This document shows, piece after piece, positions 10,034 to 23,138 of a DNA stretch of 42,059 bases. The stretch covers positions 1-42,059 of the forward strand of contig JBBBWG010032485.1 in the NCBI GenBank assembly GCA_037176905.1. Reading direction: 5' to 3'. Each line of letters starts with the position of its first letter. Within the stretch, counting starts at the first letter, position 1. Below the pieces are notes generated by a model that ran no database searches, was not told where the DNA came from, and saw nothing but the letters and a program-made list of their open reading frames with translations. The DNA is from Azolla pinnata. Lineage: Eukaryota > Streptophyta > Polypodiopsida > Salviniales > Salviniaceae. The translations under genes were made by a program, and so were the position numbers.

Positions 10034-11160
10034 TATTGTACCATTGACCAGGTGATTTCGCTCTACAAAGGACTAAGGGCATTGCTTTTCATTTAACAAG
10101 TTTATTGCAAAAGATCTGACGGGTATTGATCGAATGTGCCTACAATTGTAAGATGAATTATAACTCATAATCACTAATGTGTCATTTGAAAGGTCATGAT
10201 ATTTGAATACATATTGTTTCTCTCGTACCGGGAGTTGTTATGTCTCGAGCAGTAAATAATGTACAAATGGATGAAAAATGTCTTGCGACAAAAATGACAT
10301 CATGTATAACCTTCATGGTTGCACTAATGTTAGATTGTAATTTGTAACTAGCCTTTGGATGTTTTTTAATATCAAATGAAATTCCTATTTTTAACAAAAA
10401 CATAAAAAAAATTAAATGGGAGCTTTTGAGTTCTATTATATTTGGAATGCTAGATATATAAAGCATTTTTAAGGAGTTCTAGTGTCACTTACAGAAACTA
10501 TAATGGCTATTTAGGAGGAGCTTGTTTGGACATTAAGAGGGCAGTATGATTTAATAACTTGAGTCTCTGATTCTATGGTTACAAAATGGTTTCCATTTCA
10601 CGAGAATTAGAACATACATATATTCTATTCTTATAACAACGGAAAAACTCCTTGGATATTCTTACCTCAAATTACTTAATCGAATGATAGATGGATCATT
10701 ATGTATTGCTTGAGTTGATGTAAAAGGTCATTTGTGACCAAGTAATAACTAAGACAAGGAGTTTCGTTTTAGGGGAAAAAAACAAAAGATATTAGAGCCC
10801 TTGAGAGACAAGAGGCTTATAATGAAAAATATAAAGAGCGGACCGATTGGAACAACTAGAAAACACTTGGCCCAATAAACGGACCATGCATGCGTACTCT
10901 GGACAAATCTTTGATCAATAGTATGCGATTGTAATCAAATGCTCCAATCGGAAGATTGCCGATTCCAGAATGTGATTGATCTCAAAAGCCCCACCGACCT
11001 TATTATCCATTGCGCTTCTGAACGAATCGATCTCCCAAGAAGGCGATGGGAGATCAGGAGCTAATATAGGGGTTTCACATGTGTCTTTTGGGAGAATCGC
11101 TCGCGAACAGGATTACGAAGGAAATCCAAAAAACTTGGAATCATTTGGTACATGAATAAA
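10034..11160. other. Gene-free stretch, nothing identified
   Basis: AT-rich, turning GC-balanced after about 10,850. No open frame longer than 90 codons, no RNA gene fold and no transposon motif recognised. Confidence 0.5.
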
Positions 11161-11165
11161 CAAAA

Positions 11166-11820
11166 TTATACACTACACACATGTCTACATACATACATAC
11201 ATACATATGGTATGTGCATACATACATACGTACGTACGTACGCACACACACACATACACACACATGCACACATACATACATACATACACAGACACATACA
11301 TACGTACGTACGTACGTACACACATACACACATACACACATACATACGTACGTACGTACGTACACACACACATACATACACACATACACATGCATACACA
11401 TACACACACATACATGCTTACATGCATACATACATACATATATACAGCTGCGACTGCACACATACACACAGACAAACGCACACACGCATGCACCCGCATA
11501 TCCATATATACACATGTGAGCCCACATGCATACATACACCCACGCATGCATACATGCGCATGTGACTGCACGCATACATACATGCACGTGCACCCACATA
11601 TGCATGAACCCTCCACACGCACGCAGGCGCGCATGCATGCATACGCACATGCGCTCGCACATGCGACTGCCCCGCGCGCATGCATGCGCACGGACACACA
11701 CCGACATGCATGCATGCGTGCATGCACACAACGCAAATACTCCTCTCCTTTATGTGAACGTCGGGATGCATGCGCATGGATACATGCATACACATGCATG
11801 CATGAGTGCATGCACATAAA
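11166..11820. repeat. ~650-bp alternating purine-pyrimidine minisatellite
   Basis: The block is made almost wholly of CA, TA, CG and TG steps arranged as ACAT, ACGT, CACA and TGCA words. Several (ACGT)n palindromic runs occur near 11,228, 11,304 and 11,347, and GCATGC runs lie toward the right end. Both strands are stop-poor, so long His/Thr/Tyr or Cys/Met/Val frames appear on each, but they are artefacts of the repeat. The sequence is a strong candidate for Z-DNA and cruciform formation. Confidence 0.93.
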
Positions 11821-11875
11821 AGGGGAGTAGTTTTTTTGAACTCTCTTTTTTGAACGAGCAAAAATAATAGTAACA

Positions 11876-11910
11876 ATACTATTATTATTATTATTATTAT
11901 TATTAGTATT
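11876..11910. repeat. (ATT)n microsatellite
   Basis: About nine ATT units, with scattered further ATT triplets up to 12,000. Confidence 0.9.
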
Positions 11911-12080
11911 AGTTTAATAGCAAGCCCTCTACTTATTTTTAACCGACCCCTTTTTTTTTATTATTCACATTAGTAATATTATCCTCATTATTATTATTAC
12001 GATGGCGATTATTATCATCATCTCTCTTCATCTCCTTTTTTTAACAGGTTTTTTTTTAGCTGCCCGCTTTTTTTTTTTAA

Positions 12081-13163
12081 CTCCCTATTTTCTCTCTCTT
12101 CTCCCCCCTATTTTTATTTTCTCTCTCTTCTCCCCCTATTTTTATTTTCTCCCCCTCTCTCTCTTCTCTCTTCTCTCTTCTTTCTCTCTCTTCTCTCTTC
12201 TTTCTCTCTCTTCTCTCTCTTCTCCGTCGGAGCTTCTTCTGCTCCGCCATAGCTGTCTCTGTCTGTCTCTTCAGTCCGCTCGAGCTCTTCGTACCATCGC
12301 CCCCCGCTCTGATCTCTCCATCTCCATCGCCATTCCCTCTTTCTCCCTTCCCTTCCTGCCTTCTCCTCAATTCTCGCGCCGGCTTCTTCTCCAGTTAACT
12401 GCTGCTGCTGCTGCTTCGATTCTCGCTCTCTAACGCTGCCAGATAGCCGAACATTTGTACCGACATTCATTCCGTTCGGCCCCCTTCGTCTCCATCGCCT
12501 CAGCTCCCTCTTCCCCCGCTTCATTTCCGCCTCCTTGATCTTTCACCGTCCCCCCCCCCCCCACCCCAGCTCGTTTCCCCGTCTTTCAGAGATTCGTTGG
12601 AGATGGTTTGCTCTCCCGATTCCCTTCGGATTCCTTTTGCAGGCCTTCTAATTTGATTTGTATTTCTCAGCATTTCGGAGTTTCACCTCTATATTCTTGG
12701 ATTCATTTCGACTTCTGGCCATTATTATATCCAGCGGGTTTGACAGAGCTTCTGTGCTCAGTCATCAGACGTTTGCGTCATTTCGCTGAGCTTCTGTATG
12801 GAAATGAGCCTGAGATCCGTTCGATCTCCGTATTGGAAGCTTCCGGCTTTGCCGATCCATCCGATCTCTGTATCGGAAAACTCTAATGCTGCTGATCCAT
12901 TCGATCTGCACTAAGGAGTTTCTCATTTTTCCGTTTCTTGATCTAGTATTGCACACTAGACATTTGTCTTCTTGACATTGACGAGATTTCGGGTTCTCTG
13001 ACCGTCCAGATTTTCAGATCTGCCTGTAAGCTTAATCGCATGCCACCATTGATTTTTTTTTAAATCCCTGTTCGAAGATTTATTAAATTTTCGAGCCCCC
13101 TCCAATCCTTCTTCCTCTTTCTTCCTTTTTTTCGTCTTCTTTGCTTGAGAGTTAAATCATCCA
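12081..13163 (+). promoter_or_regulatory. Pyrimidine-rich promoter and leader of the SAP30-like gene
   Basis: About 12,081-12,225 is almost pure C/T with a repeated CCTATTTTTATTTTCTC block and many TCTC steps. It is followed by a C-rich leader with a C14 run near 12,550 and then ordinary sequence up to the ATG at 13,164. TC-rich core promoters and leaders are usual for plant housekeeping genes. The exact transcription start and any leader intron cannot be fixed by eye. Frames within it, including a 143-codon one from 12,002, reflect the CT bias. Confidence 0.6.
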
Positions 13164-16100
13164 ATGATGGAGGGAACGGATTTACATAATTGTAGCTCAG
13201 GTGAGAAGTCGATGTCAACTTCTTCTGTTGGTGAAGCAGATGACATAGAAATCAGAACTAGATCTTCTAATTCAAGCTGTAAGCTAATATGCGAGGAAGA
13301 GGAGGAAGACGAAGCAGAAAATGATACTGAAGAAGAGGAACTTGCAGTACTACCCCGTCATACGAAAGTCATCGTAACAGGAAATAATCGCACAAAATCT
13401 GTTCTTGTTGGCCTTCATGGAGTCGTTAAGAAAGCTGTGGGCTTAGGAGGATGGCATTGGCTGGTAATTTCGTTTTGCTCTATAGAAATCCCCCCGTTCG
13501 TATTAATACTCTCTTCAAATTTCTCTATCTTTTTCTGTTGATTTTCTCATTGTATGTGTGGGTTGAGGAGGTGGAATGGAGTTTTTGTTATTAATACTAA
13601 AAATAGAGTAATTGTTCCGTTCGCCTTTCCAAATTCTAGATATCCGTTTATCCGCCTCTTCTTCTTCTTTCCTTGCTAATTCTAGTCAATTATCTTTCGT
13701 GAAATTGTGTGCATTGCTAAAGTTCTTGCAGCTTATTGCTTTAATTTTCTGCCGATGTTAAATCAATCGTCTGATCTTCTTTATTGAATCGAAGCTATTT
13801 GCAATGTAGTGCCTAAAGGTCTGTCAGCGCACACGAACTCCTTCATTTTGATGCGTCTAGATTAGAAAAGCCACAAATTTTCCTTTTTATTCTTCTTCTT
13901 GTCAATTTCCTATTACTGCTTTGCTGGACAGAACATTATATCCATGGAAGCTAGCACCTGACCTTTGAAGTTCTTTATGTAAGATCCATTGTAGTTTGGT
14001 TGGTCATTAGATATAAGCATAGCCACCGTCCTCTTGCTGCCTATCCTTTACTCGATGTAAAGGTGTTCGATCGCTGTTGTAACAGTCAAGTTTAGCACGT
14101 TCGTAGCCACCAGCTGCACCTGGCCTTATAAGTTCTTTATGTAAAATCCATTATATCTTTTCCAGTCATTAGATGTAAAACCACCCTCCTTCCTTTCGCT
14201 GCCCATTTATTGCTTGATAAAATGGTGTTTAATCACTGTAGTAACATTTAAGTTTAGCACATTAGTAGCCAGCTGCAAAGTTCATGTTTGTCAAAGGATG
14301 TACACATCAGTATAAAGAAATGATTCGTATCCCAAAGATTTGGTATTCGATTGAATACGAGAAAATTTTGGATATAGGAATTTTATATGGAGGAGTGGAT
14401 CTATTTCTCCTCATTCTTAGTAGAAGAAATGAAGCCGTTTTGCAGAAAACTGGTAACGTTTCAGAGCATTGACTAGATTGAACCATTCAAGCGCAGAAAA
14501 CTGATTGTCTAACCAAAGGTTGACATTTGAAAATGTAAGGATGATCTACAGAGTCTTGCGATTCCTTTGATCTCTTACACTATCAAGTTTTCTGATATCG
14601 AGCTTAGTAAGTGCAAGGTATACTCATGTGTGTTGGTAAATTGTGTGTATTTAAGAGACAGCCCTAATCTCTTAGGGAAGGAAAACTACCTTTCTTCAAT
14701 TATGTCTCTCTTTCTGTCCTTTTCGAGGGATTGAGAAGCACCTGATAAGATTTACTGTTTTAGAGGATTCATAGATGTTAGTGGGAAAGATGAAGCATAA
14801 GATTAAAATGGAGTCATAGATGTGAGTGGAGAGAAATGAAGGTGAATATGTGCTGATGAAATTGTATAATCATGAAATTGTGCCCTAATATGATCATTCT
14901 TTGTGTGTTAGACCTGGGAATCTGAGTCCTCTCTGTTTAGATGGGTTTTCTTTATGAATCCCAGATGATACTTTATGAATCCTAACTGACCTACCATCTT
15001 GCATATGCATTGATCCATTAATCCCTGTGGTCCCTATTTCACATGGCTCCACATTAATATCCAAAGAGTGAACATTACACCCCCCCTGGTACAAACATAC
15101 ATTATGTATTGTATCAGCATCAACCTTGCAATAATATTAAGGGAAGTTTGACTCTCGCAAAAGAAGACTTTTCTATTTGCATTCAGACCTAATCTGGATA
15201 TCATCTGTCGCCTAATTAGGAAGACAGAAATACACCATTTTATCTCGTTCTGATGAACCACCACTTAATAATGGTGCATTCTGTGTATGTACAGGTTCTC
15301 ACAAATGGGCTCGAAGTAAAGCTGCAAAGGAATGCATTGAGTGTCCTTGAACCACCAACAGGCCTCGAAGAGGATGATGATGATGGATCCGACCATTTCT
15401 CGAGCAGATCTAACACAGGTTTTCAGTTACAAATTCACTATTGTCATGCAAATGGCATTTTGAAATTTATAAAATTTTAGCAATGAATAGATTCCCTTCC
15501 ACACCTTCATGGTCCCTTACTTTCTTAGATAAGCTGTCGAATATTCAATGGGCAAAAGCCAAAAGGATCTAAAAAGTAAGGATATGCGCGGTTGTATCTT
15601 TCAGGTACCTTTCCTTTCCTGACCAAATCGTTCTACTATGATTGATGCGATTTTCTTAGGTACAGAGGAGCTAGGTAAATCCTTTAGGCACAAGGTACGG
15701 TTGCCGAAACCTAACGTTCCTTTGAGGGGAGGTGGAAATAGGAACCAATCGAAAGAGGTGGCTCTCTGAGTTTCTGTTTTGTCTTTTTGGTTGGAATATG
15801 AAGGCTATCTCTGCACTGTCGGCGACACGATAGATGTTCTAACATTATCCTGTGCACATGTGAGGTGCTTACAGAAAGTGGACTTCAACAAGCTGGAAAT
15901 GGAGTCGTTGCATAGATACTGGCGGCATTTTCACCTGGTATGTCCAACACTCTTCGATCATTTTGTGTCGTATGTAGCACGGCTTGTGCTGATTGTATGC
16001 TGGGGACAGTGTGAACTAGGACCCAATCCCTCCAAGGAACAGCTGGTTAATGCAGTGGCAAGACATTTTATGTCACAGGTGCGATCGATTCGTCTCACCC

Positions 16101-16469
16101 CCCTGCATCTTTTGCATTTGAGGCTGGCATGGCTACTAATATCCACTTCTGGATAAACGTCTAGATACCCTTCCTCTCTTTGGCTTCATAAAAACCATTT
16201 GTTTTTTTCACAAAACAAGCTGAAATTGCCCAGATCTTTACACTCTCTCGCGTCTCTCTCTCTCTAACGTTGACAAACGGCATTGGGAGGTAGCGAAACA
16301 TGGGAGAATTTAAGCGAAAATGTAGAATTGAGTTATTTAAAGATGTTTTCGCTTTCCCTCTACTTAATTTGATTCTCCATCGTTTTCTCCATTGCAGAGA
16401 CTGGATGAAACCCAAGTCATAACTAACTTCATGCAAGCTGCAAAGCGATTAAAGACGGTATGTGGGTAA
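13164..16469 (+). CDS. AFR: SAP30-like Sin3/HDAC complex subunit (AFR1/AFR2 family)
   Basis: Six exons join with GT-AG borders: 13164-13463, 15295-15418, 15660-15757, 15875-15937, 16010-16078 and 16398-16469. They give 241 residues, the size I expect for this plant family. Residues 1-60 are acidic and Ser-rich (EEEEEDEAENDTEEEE). The conserved N-terminal block follows: LPRHTKVIVTGNNRTKSVLV, then VKKAVGLGGWHWL joined to VLTNGLEVKLQRNALSVLE. The C-terminal third is the Sin3-binding SAP30 domain, with KLEMESLHRYWRHFHL, PNPSKEQLVNAVARHFMSQ and the ending QAAKRLKTVCG. Arabidopsis AFR1/AFR2 are SAP30-related subunits of Sin3-type histone deacetylase complexes that modulate FT and flowering; the same nuclear role is inferred here. 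The start is the first of two adjacent ATGs. Introns are 1831, 241, 117, 72 and 319 bp. The 72-bp intron is in frame and stop-free (see findings). Confidence 0.95.
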
Positions 16470-18175
16470 CCACACAAGTCAACCCTCTGGAAGAACACTG
16501 CGTAGGAACTGAATGTGATGATGTGCTGAGAACTAATGGATACAGAGCCGCCCTCCCCCGCCCCCAATTTACATCCGTTGTACCCCCTGAATAGCACATA
16601 TATTGTCATTGTTCTGGCGAGCCATGCTTCACAACCTGACCCCAGACGTCAGGATGTTGAAACTGAGAGTTCTGTCTGGACACTCCTTTGGTCAATTTAA
16701 GAAACATGATTATCCAAATCGCAGTATATTTTCCATCAACCCAATTCGTTGTGAAGCCTGAGATGATGATCTGCAGGTTCGTCTAGCCGTCCGTCCGTCG
16801 GTTCCAGCGGCAAGGGTGGCCAAGGAATCTTCTGTGAATTGCCGATGATATTTGAACTCCAAGAGTGTTGTGTCTGACTAGATGGTATCCCAATCCAGAA
16901 AAGGGATTCTAGATTTGCTTAAAAAGCCACAAAGGTAGCAGCAGTACGGACCAAGTAAGCACATGTCCATGTCATTATGAGATTGAAGATGAGAGGTAGA
17001 TAGATAATGTTCTCTCTGATAGATGGAGGTGTGATGGCGACGGAACAAGGCGAGGAGCAGGAGGCCTACCTACAGTGATGCCACCAACCTTGATACTATT
17101 GGTGCAAGCAAAATAAAAACTAAGGGAAGAAGACATACAACTTTAAAGCCGAAGAGTATGAAAAATCTAGTCAATTCTACATCGTACTTTCCTTGCTTTG
17201 TATGGCTCCACGCAGATTGCAGCCAGCGCGCCTCCATGCTTCCTGCACTTTTTTCGTCACGGCACACAAGAACTACATTTCAACCATCACGCAAAAATCA
17301 TGCTTCAATCGTCATGCAAACACCATGCCTACGTATGACCACTACCTTACCAGCTTCCCTCTGATTAAGTATACTATTCCAGCTATGCCCAATTATTTCA
17401 TCGTCTCCAATTGTCTACATCAAACTCTGTAGTAGAACGCTGTATGTAAAACCCACCTTTTGGCGTTGGTTCATTATCCAAACCCTCCAACCTGTGGCTT
17501 CAGAGATAACGCATTCCTTCATGATTGTCTCTTGTTTTACTGATCCCTGTGCAATTGAGCATGACATGATCTGTTTAATTTTAGCCTAGATCATGAAGAG
17601 AGTTGAGAGGATTAAATTGAGAGGCGCTCTCAACAGCAGAATATGGAGATTGATACTAGAGAAAGATATGGAGCTATTTTGCAGCAGAAATGAATACAAA
17701 CAAGAGTGAAGATATCTACCATGCTTTGCGTCCACCAGTATGTGTAGAGATCAAGGGTGAACATGTGGATAAGATCATTTTGAACAAGGACGTAATGAGA
17801 ATAAGTTCCTACAAGCTACTTGTCCATTCCGTAACTAGAAGAAACAATAATTAATACTGCGATAAGAGAAAACCTTACATGCAAGGGAGGCAACATCGGC
17901 CTCCCATTAGCAATTGGACAATAAACCTTCATTCCATTTCCTATAAATACCTACACTCCAATTGAAACAAAGGCAAATCATTTCTCAAAAAACCGAGTAT
18001 AGCATTTGGCTGGATATCAATTAAGAACATAAAATGTCCTCTTTAGTTCTCCAGCCTTCAGCCCAATGCTAGGTGGAACACCTTCCCCACTGCAGCAACA
18101 AGGATTACATTGAAATTCTTCTCTTTTGAATGAGAAAATATTGAATAGCAGAAAAAGAACATGGTCGATACCTCT
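16470..18175. other. Convergent intergenic region between the AFR-like and AP1S genes
   Basis: It should contain both 3' untranslated regions, since the SAP30-like gene runs rightward and the AP-1 sigma gene leftward. Only short frames occur (68-79 codons near 17,158-17,432), without known motifs. Confidence 0.55.
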
Positions 18176-21100
18176 TTATTTTGTAGCCTGAGCTATAATA
18201 TTTGTCAAAGAATTAGCTTGCTCTTTTGCATTCTCTACCAGTGTATCCTTCAAAAGAGAGCAGAAATGGTTAGCATCGACACTGAAATATGCAGTTTAAT
18301 CTTTGTCACTTGACAACATAGGGAAGTACATAGATTTCCAGCCTAAATAAATGGAAGAAAAAACTCCTTTTTTTCATACCTTATGTGACTCTGATCAACT
18401 CTTAGGAAAGACAATCAGGATGCATCAACTATTTACTTGAAGATCACATGCAATTAAGAAACTGCGACAAGCTCATTTTAAGTACATTTGCACAAAATTC
18501 AGACTTGGAGAGTTATTGAGATTTATGAGATGCTCACTGTAATGAATTCCACAATCCCTTCATTAGATATATTTGGCCGACCTTCACATATAAGTTAAAT
18601 TGTGAACACCCTTTCTAAGATATCTAATTATCTACGCAGAAAATCAACCAACGAGATGGATAATTAGGAGCGAACATTATTGATAATGTCTATCTTTGTT
18701 TGCAGAGTGTGGTGCAAGCCTATCTACACTCACTGAATTTTATTTGATATCCTAGCATTTGCAATAGCACAACACATGATTGCATGCCCAAGTTTAAAAA
18801 GACAACGAGAATGCCAGGCAAAATAAACCAGATGGCAGTATTGAGACTTTAAAAATCCTGAGCCATAACAGTTCCATGTGATCCCACTCACCTGTGCTGC
18901 AATAACCCTTGAAACAGACTTTTTACTTGTTTCTTGTAGTTCTCCCGCAAGTAGAACCTCATCAAGAATATAATAAGCCTGAAAAAGAAGCAGAATTAAT
19001 GATTTTCTCTTTTGAATGTCATAGTACTAAGATTCCATCTAATAATCTCGTAGAAATATAGTAAAATCAAGTACTGATGTAAAATCACACATATACCTTG
19101 TGGAAATTGAATATTAGGTCCAGCTCACAAACCTGTGAAGAATGAAAACATATTGATAAATACTAAGGTTTTATAAGAATAAAACATGAAAAAATATGCA
19201 TGAGTGAGCCATTGCACAATCTGCCTTTTATGGAAAACAACACCTTGTTATATTTCTGCAGCTCGTCCTCTCTCTATCATCTCCTATCCTGATGACCAGC
19301 TTAATTGATCAAGCATATTCCACTTCTCTTATTTATTTTCTTTTCTCTCCTCAGTCAAGAGTGCACAACAAAAATTTCTAAGATTTCTACATAGACATCA
19401 TAGTGGCCGAACTCCATCATAAAGAGTGCAGTCAAAGACATGTACGATAAAATGTAGGACATTTTAAAGAAGCTTCCAGATGCCGGGATATCATTTTGAC
19501 TGCTTGACACATGCATTGCTATAGCAGAGTAATAGATTTCATGAAGGAAGAAGAAGACTGGTGGAAGAGAACTTTAAGTCAAAAACTTGGGTGGCTGGGG
19601 TGGAAAGATTTTAGCACATTTTAGGGTGGGGAATGGGTGGAAATATTTTCAATTTGCTTTCCCAACAATCTCAAAGAACAGACACAACACTACTTATGCA
19701 AATATTACACGATTGTATTTGTAACTTTTTTGTCTTTCATTCAAACATTATTGTACGCTCTGTCTCATGGGCCAAATTGGCCTGAAAGACATTAATATAT
19801 GTTTCTTTCTAGGAGTTGAGCTCTTTTTATGTATCAGAATCATTTAGTTTCCAAATAACATTAGATCATGCTGATGAGAATTCAATGCTCAAAAGGAAAA
19901 ATAATGGTTGCCTTGGCTAACTAAACGATCATAACCAGAAGTCTAAGCCCATCTAATACATAGCTGACTTTGACTCATAGGATGCATAACTTCACCATGG
20001 CTGCTAGCACATGGTGAGCATAGCAATTTTAGTGCTCAAAAGGGAAATGCAATGGTTGTCTTTCCTGACAAAAAGATCATATTCAGACACATACAACTAT
20101 ACAGAGCTGACGTTGACTCATTACATTAAAAAATTTAGTAGGGCTGCTGACGCCTGGTGAGCATTTACTACCACTTGGAGTACATATGGATTGGCTGTAT
20201 ACACATTACACAAGGGTCCACCACAATGGCCACAACAGAATGAGCCTAGTCCTTGCCTTTCAGCAAGTGAATAAGATTCATACGTTTAGAGCTTAGACTC
20301 ATTTGACATAGAGTGGCACTGACTCAATAGAATCTAAAATCTACTGACACTAGTATTGCAAAGAGGAAAGGTTGTCCATAGACAACTACCTAGCACGATG
20401 ACAAGTTTAGGAGGACTTTCATGCCTTCCAGTAAGCAGGTACATCAAGTAATATTATTGCTAGACCCCTTTCATAACACCTCATGTTCAGGTTTTCTTTG
20501 AAGATACACCTACATACTTGAATCCCGCCACATAACACAACATTCAGTGTTTCTTTCAGTACAATTATCTAACGGTTTTAACTGACCACACATATTAGTA
20601 GCATGCACCATCACCATTAAACTCGTCCCAAAATTCCCACCAGTTTCATGTGGACAATGCCAAGTGCTGGCAATTAGCAGCAGATTCTGTCTGCCTACTA
20701 TGTAATCATAGGCAGGGCCAGAAAACTTACAACTTAACCAAGACTATCCACAAAGTTATCTATTCTGGAGATATACAACAGGTCCATCTTAATATGTAAC
20801 ATAGAGGACCAATTAATGTTATGAATAAAGTATCACAAAGTGTTAAATCAAAGCAAACTCACATTCCCAAAATATCGATCTAATATCTCCACAAAATGAT
20901 GGATTATCTCCAGGCACTCTAGTTCGTTATCATCTGCATCAATGCACATACAGAAATATAGGCTCGCATAACTGCATATTACAGGTAATTTTAATTAGAA
21001 TGAGCCCTGCAAACATGATCTAAATCTTTCATTCATAAATAAATAAAGCCTAGGAGATCAATTAAAACCAATAAAAGAAACAATCTGTTATGAAGTACTT

Positions 21101-23138
21101 TAAAAGCCAGCATTATGAGGTAATTAAATGGAGCAGAAAGTCCAGCATGATGGTATCTAATGTTGAACACTTCGTATTTCAGGGCAGAACACCAAAATAT
21201 TTGTAGCATTCCAATCTATTTATCTGCTTACCAAATTTCAAATGACTTGAAACCCTGGTATTCCCCTAAATTTTACATATTTTTGTGGTAAAGAATGTGA
21301 GTAAACTAGTCAAACTTAGTAGATACTTGAACATAGCTACAGGGGATGGCTGCTGCCTTGGATTCAGCAGTGACAATCCAATAGAAATATAGCTTGAAGC
21401 CCAGAAATGCTGGGTTTTGCATGTTATACGGATCCATAGGTTAGATGATGAATCCATCTACAGTTCTAATGATCTTACAATCCATACTAAAGCACGTTCC
21501 ATTCATAATCTGTACATACATCAACATTCATATCTTATCATCACCGGCTGCCACTAGCACTCGCACTACAAGTGGTTGTACTTTGTTACAAACTAACCCC
21601 CTCCAACGTTTCCTATGAGAAATGTTTGTATTAAAATGAGAAAAGTTTTGTTTTGTGGACAATCTTACCACATCGTATATGCAGAAAATACCTTCAATAT
21701 TTATTTACAGAGAATCCAACCTATCTCAGTTCATCGCCCCATTAGCACAGAGCTAAGATAGATTATCCAAATTTCATCCAATTTTATTGATGTTTGACTT
21801 AAATATATCAGTTCTACAACTATGCCTATCAGAAACTTCAAAAATCTAGATAGGCTTGAGTAATGCTAGTAAATCGAAAGGATTGCATGCCACTCATAGA
21901 CAACTTTCAGCAGTTTTAAACTGTATTACTATCAAAGTAAACGTCTTATCATCAATATCTAAATTTCAACCAATATCTAATCATGCTGGATATATCTACT
22001 TTCACACTCAATAATCGAAATCAGATTCGAAATTCATAATTCTCGTATTATGATAAACAGAAACCTCGAAAGTTTTTATAGGTTTGCATAAGGCTGATGA
22101 CTCAAATGATCACATACCGTTTATAGACAACTTTCGATCCCCTCCATTCCACAAAGTTGCAAAGTTTCGGACCTCTTGTCAAGATCATACCACTGAGCTC
22201 CCGAATAACCTAATGAACAAAAGCATGTTTGTTGTTAATATTTTCATCAATATAATAATGCAAAAGTTTTAACATTTCTTCTTCCAAATAATTTTGCAAA
22301 GATGTTTTCAAGATCTCCAACTGCCAACTTCTTCTATATAATGTTGCACTGTAGTTGAAGAAAACAGACAGAAAAATTTCTTCTTCTATATGAACTACTT
22401 GAAGAGATCAAGTAGACTACTTTCTTCTATGATTGAAGAGATATCAAAACAAAGTTTCCATTCCACTTAAGAGAAGATACTAAAAAAAAAAAATTTCTAC
22501 GTAAGAGAAAAAGAAGATTTCTAGAAATCACCTAGAAAAATCTTCTTCCTATGCAAAATGTTGTAAAAGTCCTGGATGTAATTTATTTCAAGATAATCGA
22601 AGTGACTCTTTCCACCACCATCCATGTATATGTTTGCATCAGAGTAGAGAAGAAATCAAGCATTTTTTTAATCTACCATACAAAAGTAAGGTGAAAAGAT
22701 TTGCGCTATCTTGATTTCCGAAACAAGCAGAATGCTGTAACAAAAATATATACGAGTGGAAATTTGAATCAAGATTAGAGTTCGAGTGAAATCCATACTT
22801 TCTGCCTTTCTTTCTGCGTGTAAGGAGAGTACCATTTGGTGAGACGAACTTTGCCCTGACGGCTGATCAGCATCACAAAGTGGATCTAAGTATGCGCACA
22901 TAGAATTCCATGCGTTAGCATAATAAATCAAGACATCAAGAGAAACGATAGAACCGTGTGAAGTGAAGATGGATGACGGAAGTACGCGAGAGACATCAAG
23001 AGAAACGATAGAACCGTGTGAAGTGAAGATGGATGACGGAAGCTTAGATCTAAGCGTTTGTGCAAGAATCCATGTGCTCGATGAAAATATCGGATCAGGA
23101 GAACGGGAAAGACGAACACGGGGGAGCGCGCTTACCAT
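18176..23138 (-). CDS. AP1S: AP-1 clathrin adaptor complex subunit sigma
   Basis: Seven minus-strand exons join with GT-AG borders: 23136-23138 (ATG only), 22799-22885, 22118-22209, 20863-20971, 19097-19132, 18892-18978 and 18176-18247. They give exactly 161 residues, the usual plant AP-1 sigma length. Landmarks in order are [107 protein letters not shown] and the tail [17 protein letters not shown] and the ~20-residue extension past the 142-residue adaptor fold separate it from AP-2 sigma. The subunit is part of the AP-1 core at the trans-Golgi network/early endosome, where the sigma/gamma pair binds acidic dileucine cargo signals. Introns are 250, 589, 1146, 1730, 118 and 644 bp. ATG|GTAAG is a strong donor. 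Position 55 is Ser (WRGSKVV), where relatives I recall have Phe or Tyr. Confidence 0.96.
22931..23042. repeat. Recent 60-bp tandem duplication in AP1S intron 1
   Basis: AGACATCAAGAGAAACGATA begins copies at 22,931 and 22,991, exactly 60 bp apart. The first 52 bases (through GGATGACGGAAG) are identical in both copies. The duplication lies wholly inside the first intron of the AP-1 sigma gene. Perfect identity suggests a recent event or an assembly artefact. Confidence 0.95.

Noticed and set aside
11141..11876. Several 100-210-codon frames on both strands (His/Thr/Tyr- or Cys/Met/Val-rich)
   Set aside because: They arise from the CA/TA/CG/TG alternating tract, which lacks stops in most frames. 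No homology-like texture and all frames are equally open.
12002..12524. 143-codon plus and 97-136-codon minus frames in the CT-rich region
   Set aside because: Frame content is Leu/Ser/Phe or Glu/Arg forced by C/T bias in the AFR promoter and leader.
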